Origin: Streptomyces sp. TLI_146
Lineage (GTDB): Bacteria; Actinomycetota; Actinomycetes; Streptomycetales; Streptomycetaceae
Direction of reading: 5' to 3'
Length of the DNA stretch: 64,000 nt
Assembly (NCBI RefSeq): GCF_002846415.1
Contig: NZ_PJMX01000001.1
Coordinates: 6,696,001 to 6,760,000 of the forward strand
Shown piece by piece: positions 1-9,121 of this stretch. A program made the translations under genes and the position numbers. Numbering within the stretch: position 1 is the stretch's first letter; the number at the start of each line of letters is the position of its first letter. Below the pieces are notes generated by a model. That model was not told the origin of the DNA and did not search any database. It saw only the letters and a program-made list of their open reading frames with translations.

Positions 1-1
1 C

Positions 2-1426
2 GGCCTGACCATCGTCGTCCGCGACGAGCGCGGCCTGGACGGCGAGGGGAAGACGGAAGAGACGTTCCGCTTCGACGGCGGGATCAGCGAGTTCTGCGAG
101 TACCTGGCGCAGGACAAGGCCGTCTGCGACGTGCTGCGGCTCACCGGCCAGGGCACCTTCAAGGAGACCGTCCCGGTCCTGGACGAGCGCGGCCACATGA
201 CCCCGACCGAGGTCACCCGTGAGCTCGCCGTGGACATCGCACTGCGCTGGGGCACGGGATACGACACGAACCTGAAGTCGTTCGTGAACATCATCGCCAC
301 CCCCAAGGGCGGCACCCATGTCACCGGCTTCGAGCGCTCGGTCGCCAAGACCGTCAACGAGGTGCTGCGCTCGGCCAAGCTGCTGCGCGTCGCCGAGGAC
401 GACGTCGTCAAGGACGACGCCATGGAGGGCCTGACGGCGGTGGTCACCGTCCGTCTCGCCGAGCCGCAGTTCGAGGGCCAGACCAAGGAGGTGCTCGGCA
501 CCTCGGCGGCCAACCGGATCGTCGCCAATGTGGTCGCCAAGGAGCTCAAGGCGTTCCTGACCTCCACCAAGCGGGATGACAAGCAGCAGGCCCGCGCCGT
601 GATGGAGAAGATCGTCGCGGCCGCCCGGACCCGGATCGCGGCCCGCCAGCACAAGGAGGCGCAGCGGCGCAAGACCGCCCTGGAGTCCTCCTCGCTGCCG
701 GCCAAGCTGGCCGACTGCCGCAGCGACGACGTGGAGCGCAGCGAGCTTTTCATCGTCGAGGGCGACTCGGCCCTCGGTACCGCCAAGCTCGCCCGGAACT
801 CGGAGTTCCAGGCGCTGCTGCCGATCCGCGGCAAGATCCTCAACGTTCAGAAGGCGTCCGTCTCGGACATGCTCAAGAACGCCGAGTGCGGGGCGATCAT
901 CCAGGTCATAGGAGCGGGCTCGGGCCGCACCTTCGACATCGACGCGGCCCGCTACGGCAAGATCGTCCTGCTGGTCGACGCCGATGTCGACGGCGCCCAC
1001 ATCCGCATCCTGCTGCTGACGCTCTTCCAGCGCTACATGCGCCCGATGGTCGAGGCGGGCCGGGTCTTCGCCGCCGTCCCGCCGCTGCACCGGATCGAGC
1101 TGGTCCAGCCCAAGAAGGGCCAGGACAAGTACGTGTACACGTACTCGGACAACGAGCTGCGCCAGACCCTGCTGGAGTTCCAGCGCAAGAACATCCGGTA
1201 CAAGGACTCCATCCAGCGCTACAAGGGCCTCGGCGAGATGGACGCCGACCAGCTGGCGGAGACCACGATGGACCCGCGCTTCCGCACCCTGCGCCGGATC
1301 AACATCGGCGACCTGGAGGCCTCCGAGCAGGTCTTCGATCTGCTGATGGGCAACGAGGTGGCGCCGCGCAAGGAGTTCATCACCAGCTCGGCGGCGACGC
1401 TGGACCGCTCGCGCATCGACGCGTAG
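2..1426 (+). CDS. parE: DNA topoisomerase IV subunit B, 5' end outside window
   Basis: This is the C-terminal 474 residues of a type IIA topoisomerase ATPase/TOPRIM subunit, which with ParC decatenates replicated chromosomes. The reading frame is open from base 2, so the ATPase domain start lies upstream of the window. The TOPRIM acidic triad is visible in VEGDSALGTAK and LLVDADVDGAHIR, followed by the TOPRIM/tail motif RYKGLGEMDADQL. The serine-alanine-leucine version of the EGDS motif (rather than EGDSAGGSAK of GyrB) and the presence of parC about 11 kb away favour ParE over GyrB. Two hairpins follow the stop codon, so transcription probably ends there. Confidence 0.9.
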   Translation, partial: GLTIVVRDERGLDGEGKTEETFRFDGGISEFCEYLAQDKAVCDVLRLTGQGTFKETVPVLDERGHMTPTEVTRELAVDIALRWGTGYDTNLKSFVNIIATPKGGTHVTGFERSVAKTVNEVLRSAKLLRVAEDDVVKDDAMEGLTAVVTVRLAEPQFEGQTKEVLGTSAANRIVANVVAKELKAFLTSTKRDDKQQARAVMEKIVAAARTRIAARQHKEAQRRKTALESSSLPAKLADCRSDDVERSELFIVEGDSALGTAKLARNSEFQALLPIRGKILNVQKASVSDMLKNAECGAIIQVIGAGSGRTFDIDAARYGKIVLLVDADVDGAHIRILLLTLFQRYMRPMVEAGRVFAAVPPLHRIELVQPKKGQDKYVYTYSDNELRQTLLEFQRKNIRYKDSIQRYKGLGEMDADQLAETTMDPRFRTLRRINIGDLEASEQVFDLLMGNEVAPRKEFITSSAATLDRSRIDA

Positions 1427-1430
1427 CCGC

Positions 1431-1462
1431 GGCGGGTCCGGCCGGGATGACCGGGCCCGCCC
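1431..1462 (+). terminator. Hairpin just after parE
   Basis: GGCGGGTCCGG pairs with CCGGGCCCGCC (11 bp with one G-U pair) across a 10-nt loop, five bases after the parE stop. It has no U-tract, as is usual in Streptomyces. Confidence 0.5.
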
Positions 1463-1497
1463 GGGCGTTCCGGGGCACCGGGGTGGCGCGTCCACCC

Positions 1498-1524
1498 GTG
1501 GGTGGAGCCGAGAGCTCCACCCAC
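1498..1524 (+). terminator. Second hairpin after parE
   Basis: GTGGGTGGAGC and GCTCCACCCAC form a perfect 11-bp stem with a 5-nt loop. Together with the hairpin at 1431-1462 it makes a tandem terminator before the next gene. Confidence 0.55.
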
Positions 1525-1615
1525 GATCAACCCCTGCTCCGATGTGTCTGACCAGCCCGTTTCCGTAACTTCGATGGCGTAGGGAAGTCCTGCCGTCGTA
1601 GTTCCGGAGGCCCAG

Positions 1616-2131
1616 ATGTCCGCGCTCGTGAATGTGCTGGTGGCGGTGGCCGTCGTCGCGCTGATCGTCTCGCGTCAGGTGCGGCCCCAGCAGCTGGCCG
1701 ACGCCAAGCGCTGGTGGCTCGTCCCGGCGGTCCTGGTGTACCTGGCGATACGGGAAAAGGGCCTGGTCGACCCGGACCACCACCTGGCCTCGGTGCTGCT
1801 GCTCGGCACGGAGGTCGCGACCGGGCTGCTCATGGGCGCGGCTTGGGGCTGGACCAGCAAGCTGTGGACCGAGGCGGACGGCTCGGTGTGGACCAAGGGC
1901 ACCAGGGCGACGGCGGCCGTCTGGGCCGTGGGCATCGCCGTCCGGGCGGGGCTCGCCGGCATCGGCGCCCTGGCCGGGATACGGATGGGCACGGGCGCGC
2001 TGCTCCTCGGCCTCGCGGCCTCGCTCCTGGTCCGCAGCGGCATCCTGGTGTGGCGGACCCAGTCACTGCCCGCGTCGTACGGTGTTGCCGGCGACAGCCC
2101 GGCCCGGCCGCTGTGGAAGGACCGCGTGTGA
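1616..2131 (+). CDS. Multi-pass membrane protein, DUF1453/CcdC-like
   Basis: The 171-residue protein has an N-terminal hydrophobic segment (about 4-20) and further predicted membrane helices around 33-47, 58-78, 98-118 and 123-145, with a short polar C-terminus. No catalytic motif is seen. The RBS GGAGG lies 6 bp before the ATG. Its stop overlaps the GTG of the downstream sensor kinase by 4 nt, so it is translationally coupled to the kinase and response regulator and may be an accessory membrane component of that system. The family assignment is from general resemblance only. Confidence 0.6.
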   Translation: MSALVNVLVAVAVVALIVSRQVRPQQLADAKRWWLVPAVLVYLAIREKGLVDPDHHLASVLLLGTEVATGLLMGAAWGWTSKLWTEADGSVWTKGTRATAAVWAVGIAVRAGLAGIGALAGIRMGTGALLLGLAASLLVRSGILVWRTQSLPASYGVAGDSPARPLWKDRV

Positions 2132-3303
2132 CCACCGACGTCTGGTTCACCTGGCCCTCGCGGGAGGCGCTCTCCCGCGAGGGGCTCAGCCGCGCACGGC
2201 TGGGCATCATGTGGGGCGTGCGCGCGCTGCTGCTCGGCGGGATGCTGTGGACCGCGATCAGCGAGAAGGGGCGCGACGGCTGGGCCTGGGCGGCGGGCGT
2301 CGCCATGGTGCTGGTCATGGTGGTGCTGGCCCGGGCGTTCTGGCAGCAGACGCTCGCCCACCGGCTGTGGCCCTCGCTGGGGCTGCTCGCGCTGCTGATG
2401 GCGTCGGCGCTGGTGGCGCAGCGGACCGACTGGCCCGTCTTCGCGATCATCGTGTGGTGCGGCTGCGCGCTCTCGGCCCTGGAGCGCCTCCCGCTGTGCG
2501 CCGCCGTCCCCTGCACGGCGGTGGCCCTCGGGGCGTACGCGGTGGTGAACACCGACAACTGGCTGACCACCGCCCTCACCACCGGGGGACTCGGTCTCGC
2601 CGGATACGTGCTGCGGCTGGACGCGGAGGCCCGGGGCAGCGCCCAGCGGCTGCTCGCCCAGGAGCGGGCCGCCCGCGCCGCCGAGGCCGAGTCGGCCGCG
2701 CTCGCCGAGCGGGCCAGGATCGCCCGCGAGATCCACGACGTGCTGGCGCACAGCCTCTCCGCGCAGCTGGTGCATCTGGAGGCGGCCCGGCTGATGATCG
2801 AGCGCGAGGCCGCCGGGGACTTCCGGGACCGGATCCTGGAGCGGGTGGTCGCCGCCCGGTCGATGGCGCGGGACGGCCTGGCCGAGACCCGGCAGGCGCT
2901 CTCCGCCCTGCGCGGCGAGATCACGCCGGTCGAGGACTTCCTGCACACGCTCGTCGACGGCGGCGGGCCCGGCGGCCCGGCCGGGGTCGAAGTGGCGGGG
3001 GACCGGCGGCCGTTGACGGCCGAGGCGTCCCAGGCGGTGCGGCGGGTGGCGCAGGAGGCCCTGACGAATGTGCGCAAGCACGCGCCGGGCGCCGCGGTGG
3101 CCGTCCGGCTGGAGTATCTGCCGGACGAAGTGGCCCTGGAGGTACGGGATTCGGGTGGCGGCCGGGTCGCCGAGGAACTGGCGGTGAGCGGTTCCGGATA
3201 CGGTCTGCTGGGGATGAGGGAGCGCGCCGAACTGCTCGGCGGGACCCTGGAGGCGGGACCGGAGGAGGAGGGCTTCGTGGTGAGGCTGAGGGTGCCGGCA
3301 TGA
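2128..3303 (+). CDS. NarL-family sensor histidine kinase
   Basis: This 391-residue kinase has about six hydrophobic segments in residues 24-160, then a coiled linker and a HisKA_3 dimerisation domain with REIHDVLAHSL, phospho-acceptor His203. The HATPase_c domain follows, with a QEALTNVRKHA N-box and GYGLLGMRERAELLGG near the end. The sensor is a membrane-embedded domain without an obvious extracellular loop, as in kinases that sense the envelope. The GTG start was chosen because it overlaps the previous stop (GTGA) and the upstream part of the open frame is a shadow of the membrane-protein gene. It overlaps the response regulator start by 4 nt (ATGA). Confidence 0.85.
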   Translation: MTTDVWFTWPSREALSREGLSRARLGIMWGVRALLLGGMLWTAISEKGRDGWAWAAGVAMVLVMVVLARAFWQQTLAHRLWPSLGLLALLMASALVAQRTDWPVFAIIVWCGCALSALERLPLCAAVPCTAVALGAYAVVNTDNWLTTALTTGGLGLAGYVLRLDAEARGSAQRLLAQERAARAAEAESAALAERARIAREIHDVLAHSLSAQLVHLEAARLMIEREAAGDFRDRILERVVAARSMARDGLAETRQALSALRGEITPVEDFLHTLVDGGGPGGPAGVEVAGDRRPLTAEASQAVRRVAQEALTNVRKHAPGAAVAVRLEYLPDEVALEVRDSGGGRVAEELAVSGSGYGLLGMRERAELLGGTLEAGPEEEGFVVRLRVPA

Positions 3304-4037
3304 CCGGCGAAGGGGGCGGTGTGGCGGTGGGAGGTACCGGGCCCGAGGGCGGGACCGGAAGCGGGGGCCGCGCGATCCGCGTGGTCGTGGCGGACGACCA
3401 GTCGGTGGTGCGCGAGGGGATCGTAATGCTCCTCGGGCTGCTGCCCGGGGTCGAGGTGGTGGGCGCGGCCAGGGACGGCGAGGAGGCGGTCGCGCTGGTC
3501 GCCGAAGTGGCCCCGGACGTCGTCCTGATGGACCTGCGGATGCCGCGCTGCGACGGGGCCGAGGCCACCCGCCGCATCCGCTCCGCGTATCCGGGGACGC
3601 AGGTGGTGATCCTGACGACGTACGCGGACGACGACTCGCTCTTCCCGGCGCTGCAGGCCGGGGCGCGCGGGTATCTGACCAAGGACGCGGGCGGCGACGA
3701 GATCGTCAGGGCGATACAGGACGTGCTGGCCGGACAGGCCGGTCTGGCGCCCTCGGTGCAACGGCGGCTGCTCGAACGGGTGACGGCGCCACCGCCCGCG
3801 GCCGCGCCGCCGGTGCTGCCCGACGGGCTCACCGGCCGCGAGGGCGAGGTGCTCGGCCTGGTCGCGGAGGGCCTGTCCAACCCGGAGATCTCCCGTGCGC
3901 TGCACATCTCCACGGCGACGGTGAAGACGCACATCAACAACATCTTCGCCAAGACGGGAGCCCGGGACCGGGCGCAGGCCGTGCGGTACGCGTACCAGCA
4001 CGGCCTCACCCGGCCACCGGGTCCGGCCATCACCTAA
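3300..4037 (+). CDS. NarL/FixJ-family response regulator
   Basis: The 245-residue protein has a receiver domain after a glycine-rich N-terminal extension of about 24 residues. The acidic pair is at D32-D33, the phosphorylatable Asp is D78 (VVLMDLRMP) and the conserved Lys is in YLTKDAG. A LuxR-type helix-turn-helix follows (LTGREGEVLGLVAEGLSNPEISRALHIS in form). It is the partner of the upstream kinase, with which it shares an ATGA overlap. The targets cannot be read from the sequence. Confidence 0.88.
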   Translation: MTGEGGGVAVGGTGPEGGTGSGGRAIRVVVADDQSVVREGIVMLLGLLPGVEVVGAARDGEEAVALVAEVAPDVVLMDLRMPRCDGAEATRRIRSAYPGTQVVILTTYADDDSLFPALQAGARGYLTKDAGGDEIVRAIQDVLAGQAGLAPSVQRRLLERVTAPPPAAAPPVLPDGLTGREGEVLGLVAEGLSNPEISRALHISTATVKTHINNIFAKTGARDRAQAVRYAYQHGLTRPPGPAIT

Positions 4038-4135
4038 TGGGGTGAAGAGGGGGCGTTGAAGAGTTGCGGGGGCGTCCCCTCTGCCCATCCTTGGGCACGC
4101 GGCCGAACAGGGCCGTGGACAAGGAGTGTTGTTCG

Positions 4136-4612
4136 GTGGAGAGACAGGAACGGCACGACCCGGCGGCGGGGCGGATCGACGACCCCTGGTACGACGCGCT
4201 CGCCTCCGGGTGGGGCGAACTGGACGGCACGGTGCCCGCGTTCGCCCCGCCGCGGCAGCGGGCGGCCGAGCCGGAACCGGGGCACAGCGCGGCCGACATC
4301 TATCTGGAGGTGCAGCACAGCGCCGCCTTCCAGGAGGTGCGCGCCCGCTACCGCAGGTTCGTGATCCCGGCCGCGCTGGCGTTCCTCGCCTGGTACATCG
4401 CGTATGTCGTCGCCGCGACCACCGCACCTGAGCTGATGGCGCGTCAAGTCGTCGGGGCGGTCAATGTGGCCATGGTCGCCGGGCTCGGACAGTTCCTCTC
4501 CACCTTCCTGCTGACCTGGGCGTACGCCCGTCATGCGCGGCTGCGCCGGGACCGGGCCGCGCTCGAACTGCGCTGGGAAACCCAGGAGATGACGCGGGGG
4601 ATGGCCAGGTGA
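4136..4612 (+). CDS. DUF485 (YjcH-like) small membrane protein
   Basis: The 158-residue protein has a polar N-terminal region, a short VQHSAAFQEVRARYRRFV segment typical of DUF485, and two membrane helices at roughly 84-103 and 111-138. DUF485 proteins are usually encoded directly before ActP-type acetate symporters, as here. The GTG at 4136 was chosen over the upstream ATG because AAGGAG lies 9 bp before it. The stop overlaps the GTG of the symporter by 4 nt. It is probably an accessory subunit of that transporter. Confidence 0.78.
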   Translation: MERQERHDPAAGRIDDPWYDALASGWGELDGTVPAFAPPRQRAAEPEPGHSAADIYLEVQHSAAFQEVRARYRRFVIPAALAFLAWYIAYVVAATTAPELMARQVVGAVNVAMVAGLGQFLSTFLLTWAYARHARLRRDRAALELRWETQEMTRGMAR

Positions 4613-6207
4613 GCGCCGGCAGGGACCATCAGGCGCTGGCGCTGCTGCTGTTCAGCGCGTTCGTGGCGGCGACGCTGGCGATCACCACCTGGGTGAGCCG
4701 TAACCGGCGCGGCTCGGCGGAGGAGTTCTACGCGGGCGGGCGGCTGTTCTCTCCCATGGAGAACGGTTTCGCCATCGCGGGCGACTACATGTCGGCCGCC
4801 TCGTTCCTGGGCATCTCCGGACTCATCGCGCTGTTCGGGTACGACGGGATGCTCTACTCCGTCGGGTTCCTGGTGGCCTGGCTGGTGGTGCTGCTGCTGG
4901 TGGCCGAACTGGTCCGCAACTGCGGGCGGTTCACCCTCGCCGATGTGATCGCCGCCCGGATGAGCGAGCGCCCGGTGCGGATCGCGGCGGGAACTTCCTC
5001 GGTGACCGTGTCCGTTCTCTATCTGGTGGCGCAGATGGTCGGCGCGGGCAGTCTGGTGGCGCTGCTGCTCGGCGGCTCCAGCGGCGCGGCCCGCTCGTGG
5101 ACCGTCATCGGCGTGGGCGCGCTGATGGTGGTCTATGTGTCGCTCGGCGGGATGCGGGCGACCACCTGGATCCAGATCGTGAAGGCCGTCCTCCTCATGG
5201 CCGGAGCGGTCACGCTCACCGTGCTGGTGCTGATGCGCTTCCACGGAGACGTCAACCTGCTGCTCAACACGGCGGCCGAGCGGAGCGGCCACGGAAAGGA
5301 GTTCCTCTCCCCGGGGCTCAGATACGGCGGCGGCTGGACCGCGCGGCTGGACTTCATCAGCCTGGGCCTGGCCCTGGTGCTCGGTACGGCGGGGCTGCCG
5401 CACATCCTCTCCCGCTTCTACACGGTGCCGACCGCCCGGGCCGCGCGCCGCTCGGTGGTCTGGGCGATCGGTCTCATCGGCGGCTTCTATCTGATGACCA
5501 TCGTGCTCGGCTTCGGCGCGGCCGCCGTGGTGGGCTCCGCCGAGGTGAAATCCGCGAACGCGGCGGGGAACACGGCCGTACCGCTGCTGGCGCTCGATCT
5601 GGGCGGCGGCGCGGGCTCCACAGGCGGAACGGTTCTCTTCGCGGTCGTGGCGGCGGTCGCCTTCGCGACCATCCTCGCCGTCGTCGCCGGGATCACCCTC
5701 GCCTCCTCCGCCTCGGTCGCCCATGACCTGTACGCCTCGCTGCGGCGGCGCCACGCCAAGCAGCACAGCGAGGTGGCGGTGGCCCGGGTCGCCGCCGCCG
5801 GGATCGGGGCGGTCGCCATCGGCCTGGGGCTGCTGGCCCGGGATCTGAACGTGGCGTTCCTGGTCGGGCTGGCCTTCGCGGTGGCGGCCTCGGCCAATCT
5901 GCCGGTGCTGCTCTACACGCTGTTCTGGCGGAACTTCACCACCCGGGGCGCGGTCTGGTCGGTCTACGGCGGGCTGGTCCCGGCGCTGGTCCTGGTGGTG
6001 CTGTCGCCGGTGGTCTCCGGCGGGCCGCACGCGCTGTTCCCCGGGGTGGACTTCCAGTTCTTCCCGCTGGAGAACCCGGGACTCGTCTCCATCCCGCTGG
6101 GCTTCCTGGCCGGGTGGCTGGGCACGGTGACCTCGCCCGAGCCGCCGGACGAGGCCCGCCACGCGGAGACGGAGGTGCGGTCGCTGACGGGGGCGGGCGC
6201 GGTCTAG
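4609..6207 (+). CDS. Sodium/solute symporter, ActP-type (acetate or short carboxylate)
   Basis: This 532-residue protein belongs to the SSS family, with about 13 hydrophobic helices from residue 8 onward. The family signatures are seen in RGSAEEFYAGGRLFSPMENGFAIAG-type spacing near residues 36-62 and in the GLPHILSRFYTV region near residue 262, both typical of the ActP/cation-acetate branch. It starts at a GTG overlapping the DUF485 stop. Substrate specificity within the branch (acetate, pyruvate, propionate) cannot be read directly. The adjacent CitA/CitB-like pair on the other strand is a plausible regulator. Confidence 0.82.
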   Translation: MSAGRDHQALALLLFSAFVAATLAITTWVSRNRRGSAEEFYAGGRLFSPMENGFAIAGDYMSAASFLGISGLIALFGYDGMLYSVGFLVAWLVVLLLVAELVRNCGRFTLADVIAARMSERPVRIAAGTSSVTVSVLYLVAQMVGAGSLVALLLGGSSGAARSWTVIGVGALMVVYVSLGGMRATTWIQIVKAVLLMAGAVTLTVLVLMRFHGDVNLLLNTAAERSGHGKEFLSPGLRYGGGWTARLDFISLGLALVLGTAGLPHILSRFYTVPTARAARRSVVWAIGLIGGFYLMTIVLGFGAAAVVGSAEVKSANAAGNTAVPLLALDLGGGAGSTGGTVLFAVVAAVAFATILAVVAGITLASSASVAHDLYASLRRRHAKQHSEVAVARVAAAGIGAVAIGLGLLARDLNVAFLVGLAFAVAASANLPVLLYTLFWRNFTTRGAVWSVYGGLVPALVLVVLSPVVSGGPHALFPGVDFQFFPLENPGLVSIPLGFLAGWLGTVTSPEPPDEARHAETEVRSLTGAGAV

Positions 6208-6287
6208 CCATCGGCAGGATCGATCCTCCCGAGGTCAGGGCCACACGTCCGTCGTCCGCCGGATGTCCGCCGGTCCCGGTCCCGCCC

Positions 6288-6611
6288 TCACACCGCCCAG
6301 GCGTACCGGTGTTCCGGGCGGCCCGTCTCCCCGTACCGCAGAGTCAGGCGGAGGCGGCCGGACTGCTCCAGGAGCCGGAGGTAGCGCTGGGCGGTGGAGC
6401 GGCTGAGGCCGGTGCGGCCCGCCACCTCATGGGCCGAGAGCGGATGGTCCGCGTGGTGCAGCACCTCGCGGATCAGCTCCGCCGTGGGCTCCGAGTGGCC
6501 GCTGGGCAGCCCGGGGGCGGTCGCGGCGGTCCGCAGCGCCCCGAAGATCCGGTCGACCTGGTCCGAAGGGCTGAGACGCCCGGAACCCGGTGTCAGCGGC
6601 CGGTCGCCCAC
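6288..6611 (-). CDS. Orphan copy of a CitB-type DNA-binding output domain
   Basis: The 107-residue protein has no receiver domain. Residues about 17-107 align throughout with the C-terminal part of the adjacent response regulator: QVDRIFGALR, ELIREVL, LSAHEVAGRTGLSRSTAQRYLRLLEQSGRL and RYGETGRPEHRYAWA match its QVDRIFGALS, ELLRQVL, LSAQEIAERAGVSRQTAQRYLKLLERAGRV and RYGETGRPEHRYEWA. It is therefore a partial tandem duplication that kept the winged-helix part. The GTG start overlaps the end of the response regulator by 19 nt. The paralogues differ at many positions while the frame stays open, so it may be a functional phosphorylation-independent binder or a competitor of the full-length regulator. 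Confidence 0.7.
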   Translation of the reverse strand: MGDRPLTPGSGRLSPSDQVDRIFGALRTAATAPGLPSGHSEPTAELIREVLHHADHPLSAHEVAGRTGLSRSTAQRYLRLLEQSGRLRLTLRYGETGRPEHRYAWAV

Positions 6612-7270
6612 TCGTAGCGGTGCTCGGGGCGGCCGGTCTCGCCGTAGCGCAGACCGAGCCGCACCCGGCCCGCCCGCTCCAGGAGCTTCAGATAGCGCTG
6701 GGCCGTCTGCCGGCTCACCCCCGCCCGCTCCGCGATCTCCTGCGCCGAGAGCGGGCCGTCGGCCGCGAGCAGCACCTGGCGCAGCAGTTCGGCGGTGGAG
6801 GGGGAGTGGCCCTTCGGCAGGTCGGGCTCGGCCGAGACCGAGAGGGCGCCGAAGATCCGGTCCACCTGGGCCTGTTCGGCCTCGCCGCCGCTGTCGAGGG
6901 TGCGGCGCAGCGCCGCGTACGCCTCCAGCTTGGTGCGCAGCCCCGCGAAGTTGAACGGCTTGACGAGGTACTGGAGCGCCCCCTGGCGCATCGCGGCCTG
7001 GACGGTGCTCACGTCGCGGGCGGCCGTCACCATGATCACGTCGGTGTGGTGGCCGAGCCTACGCAGCTCACGTACGACGGCGAGGCCGTTCTCGTCCGGC
7101 AGATAGTGGTCGAGCAGGACCAGATCGACGGGGCGCTCGGCGATGACCGCGAGCGCCTCCGCGGCCGAATGCGCCTTCGCCACCACCCGGAAACCGGGAA
7201 CCTTCTCGGCGTACGCGGCATTGATGTCGGCGACCCGACGGTCGTCGTCCACGACGAGGACGTCGATCAT
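6593..7270 (-). CDS. CitB/DcuR-type response regulator
   Basis: The 225-residue regulator has a receiver domain (acidic DDD at 8-10, phospho-acceptor D54 in LVLLDHYLPDENG, Lys in YLVKPFNF) and a C-terminal helix-turn-helix of the CitB/DpiA type. These regulators control uptake or metabolism of citrate, C4-dicarboxylates or related carboxylates. It overlaps the kinase gene by 4 nt (ATGA). The neighbouring ActP-like symporter is the obvious candidate target, though this is inference. Confidence 0.85.
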   Translation of the reverse strand: MIDVLVVDDDRRVADINAAYAEKVPGFRVVAKAHSAAEALAVIAERPVDLVLLDHYLPDENGLAVVRELRRLGHHTDVIMVTAARDVSTVQAAMRQGALQYLVKPFNFAGLRTKLEAYAALRRTLDSGGEAEQAQVDRIFGALSVSAEPDLPKGHSPSTAELLRQVLLAADGPLSAQEIAERAGVSRQTAQRYLKLLERAGRVRLGLRYGETGRPEHRYEWATGR

Positions 7271-8988
7271 CGCGCCTCCCCAGGCAGTACGGTGCCGTGC
7301 GGATGCGCAGACGGCGCGGTCCCGTTCGGATCGTCACGCGGTACGGCCCCGTTCGCATCCCCGTCCAGCGCCTCGCTCAGCGCCTCCGGCAGGACCACGG
7401 TGAACTCGGCGCCGCCGTCCGGACCCGTCGCCACGCGCGCGTGGCCGCCCTGCCGCTCGGCGAACCGCCGGACCAGGGCGAGCCCCAGGCCCCGCTTGCC
7501 GTGGGCGGGCAGGGCCTTGGTGGACCAGCCCTCGGTGAAGATCAGTTCGCGCTGGTCGTCGGGGACGCCGGGGCCGCTGTCGACGACCCGCAGTACGGCC
7601 GTACGCCCCTCGGCGCGCAGGGTCACCCCGACCGAGGCGTCCGAAGTGCCGGCGGCCGCGTCCAGCGCGTTGTCCACGAGGTTCCCGACGACGGTGACGA
7701 GCCCGTGCGGGTCGACCAGCCGGTCGGGGAGCAGGCTGTCCGGGGTGATGCGCAGGGCGACCGCGCGCTCGGCCGCCACGGTGGCCTTGCCGACCAGCAT
7801 CGCCGCGAGCAGCGGGTCGCGGACCTTCTCGGTGACCTGCTCGGCGGTCGTCCGGTGCACCCCGACGACCTCGGTGATGAACTCGACCGCCTCCTCGTGC
7901 ATCCCCAGCTCCAGCAGGCCGAGCAGGGTGTGCAGCCGGTTGGCGTGCTCGTGGTCCTGGGCGCGCAGGGCGTCGATGAGGCCGTGGGTGGAGTCCAGCT
8001 CGCGGCCCAGGCGCTCCAGCTCGGTGCGGTCCCGCAGGGTGGCGACGGCGCCGCCGTCGTCGGTCGGCATGCGGTTGGCGACCAGGACGCGGTGGCCGCG
8101 TACGGTCAGCAGGTCGGTGCCCGTGACGCGGCCCGCGAGCACATCGGTCGTCCGGCCGGTGCCGAGCACCTCGTCCAGCGGGCGGCCCGCGGCCTCGGGG
8201 CCGACGCCGAGCAACCGCTGGGCCTCGTCGTTGAGCAGCCGGATCCGGCCGGTCCGGTCGAGCGCCACCACGCCCTCGCGGATCGAGTGGAGCATCGCCT
8301 CGCGCTCCGCGAGCAGCGCCGAGATATCGGAGAAGGCCAGGTCACGGGTCTGCTTCTGGATCCGGCGGGAGATCAGATACGCGGCGAGCGCCCCCGCCGC
8401 GAGGGCGCCGCCCGCGTAGGCGAGCAGCCCGGGGATGGCGGCGAGCAGTCTGGCGCGCACGCTGTCGTACTCGATCCCGACCGAGACCGCCCCCACGATC
8501 GCGCCGTCGGAGTCCCGCAGCGGCACCTTGCCGCGCGCCGAGCGGCCCAGGGTGCCGCTGTCGATCTCCATGACCTCCTCGCCCGCCAGCGCCTCGCTGG
8601 GGTCGGTGGAGACGACCTTGCCGATCTGCCGGCCGTCGGTGTGCGACCAGCGCACCCCGTGCCGGTCCATGACCACCACGTACTCGGCGCCGGTGGCCCG
8701 GCGGATCCGCTCGGCCTCGCGCTGGACGGGGCCGTCGGCGGCGGGCGGGGACGCGACCAGGTCCGCCGCGACCTGCGGCTGGGCGGCCGTCGACTGGGCG
8801 ATGGCGAGGGCCCGGCGCATCGCCTGGTCGTCGAGCTGGTGGCTGAGCGGGGCGAGGAACAGGCCGGTCGCGAGCACGGTGACACCGGCGGCGATCGCCA
8901 GCTGCATCAGCAGCACCTGGGAGAAGACGCGCTGCGGCCAGCCGAACCGCCGCCGTCCGGGTGGGGGCGTGCTGGGGACGGCACTCAT
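7267..8988 (-). CDS. CitA/DcuS-type sensor histidine kinase
   Basis: The 573-residue kinase has a membrane helix at about 26-46, an extracytoplasmic PAS-like (PASc) domain to about residue 180 and a second helix at about 185-207. A cytoplasmic PAS domain around 225-330 and a SpoB-type dimerisation helix with DHEHANRLHTLLGL follow, the form used by the CitA/DcuS family instead of a standard HisKA. The ATPase domain carries NLVDNALDAA and the G-box GKRGLGLALVRR. In the family the PASc domain binds carboxylates. It is cotranscribed with the response regulator. Confidence 0.87.
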   Translation of the reverse strand: MSAVPSTPPPGRRRFGWPQRVFSQVLLMQLAIAAGVTVLATGLFLAPLSHQLDDQAMRRALAIAQSTAAQPQVAADLVASPPAADGPVQREAERIRRATGAEYVVVMDRHGVRWSHTDGRQIGKVVSTDPSEALAGEEVMEIDSGTLGRSARGKVPLRDSDGAIVGAVSVGIEYDSVRARLLAAIPGLLAYAGGALAAGALAAYLISRRIQKQTRDLAFSDISALLAEREAMLHSIREGVVALDRTGRIRLLNDEAQRLLGVGPEAAGRPLDEVLGTGRTTDVLAGRVTGTDLLTVRGHRVLVANRMPTDDGGAVATLRDRTELERLGRELDSTHGLIDALRAQDHEHANRLHTLLGLLELGMHEEAVEFITEVVGVHRTTAEQVTEKVRDPLLAAMLVGKATVAAERAVALRITPDSLLPDRLVDPHGLVTVVGNLVDNALDAAAGTSDASVGVTLRAEGRTAVLRVVDSGPGVPDDQRELIFTEGWSTKALPAHGKRGLGLALVRRFAERQGGHARVATGPDGGAEFTVVLPEALSEALDGDANGAVPRDDPNGTAPSAHPHGTVLPGEAR

Positions 8989-9121
8989 GCGTATGCACGG
9001 TAGACGGCTCCGCGACGCATTCCGAATCTGTTCGCAAATCTGTTCGCATCGTGGGCGCCGCCGACCGTCTGGCTGCGGGCGTGGATTCTTTATCCGGCCC
9101 TTATCTCTATCTATCGGTGCC

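Noticed and set aside
1-1426. gyrB
   Set aside because: The TOPRIM motif reads EGDSALGTAK and a parC gene lies nearby, both favouring ParE.
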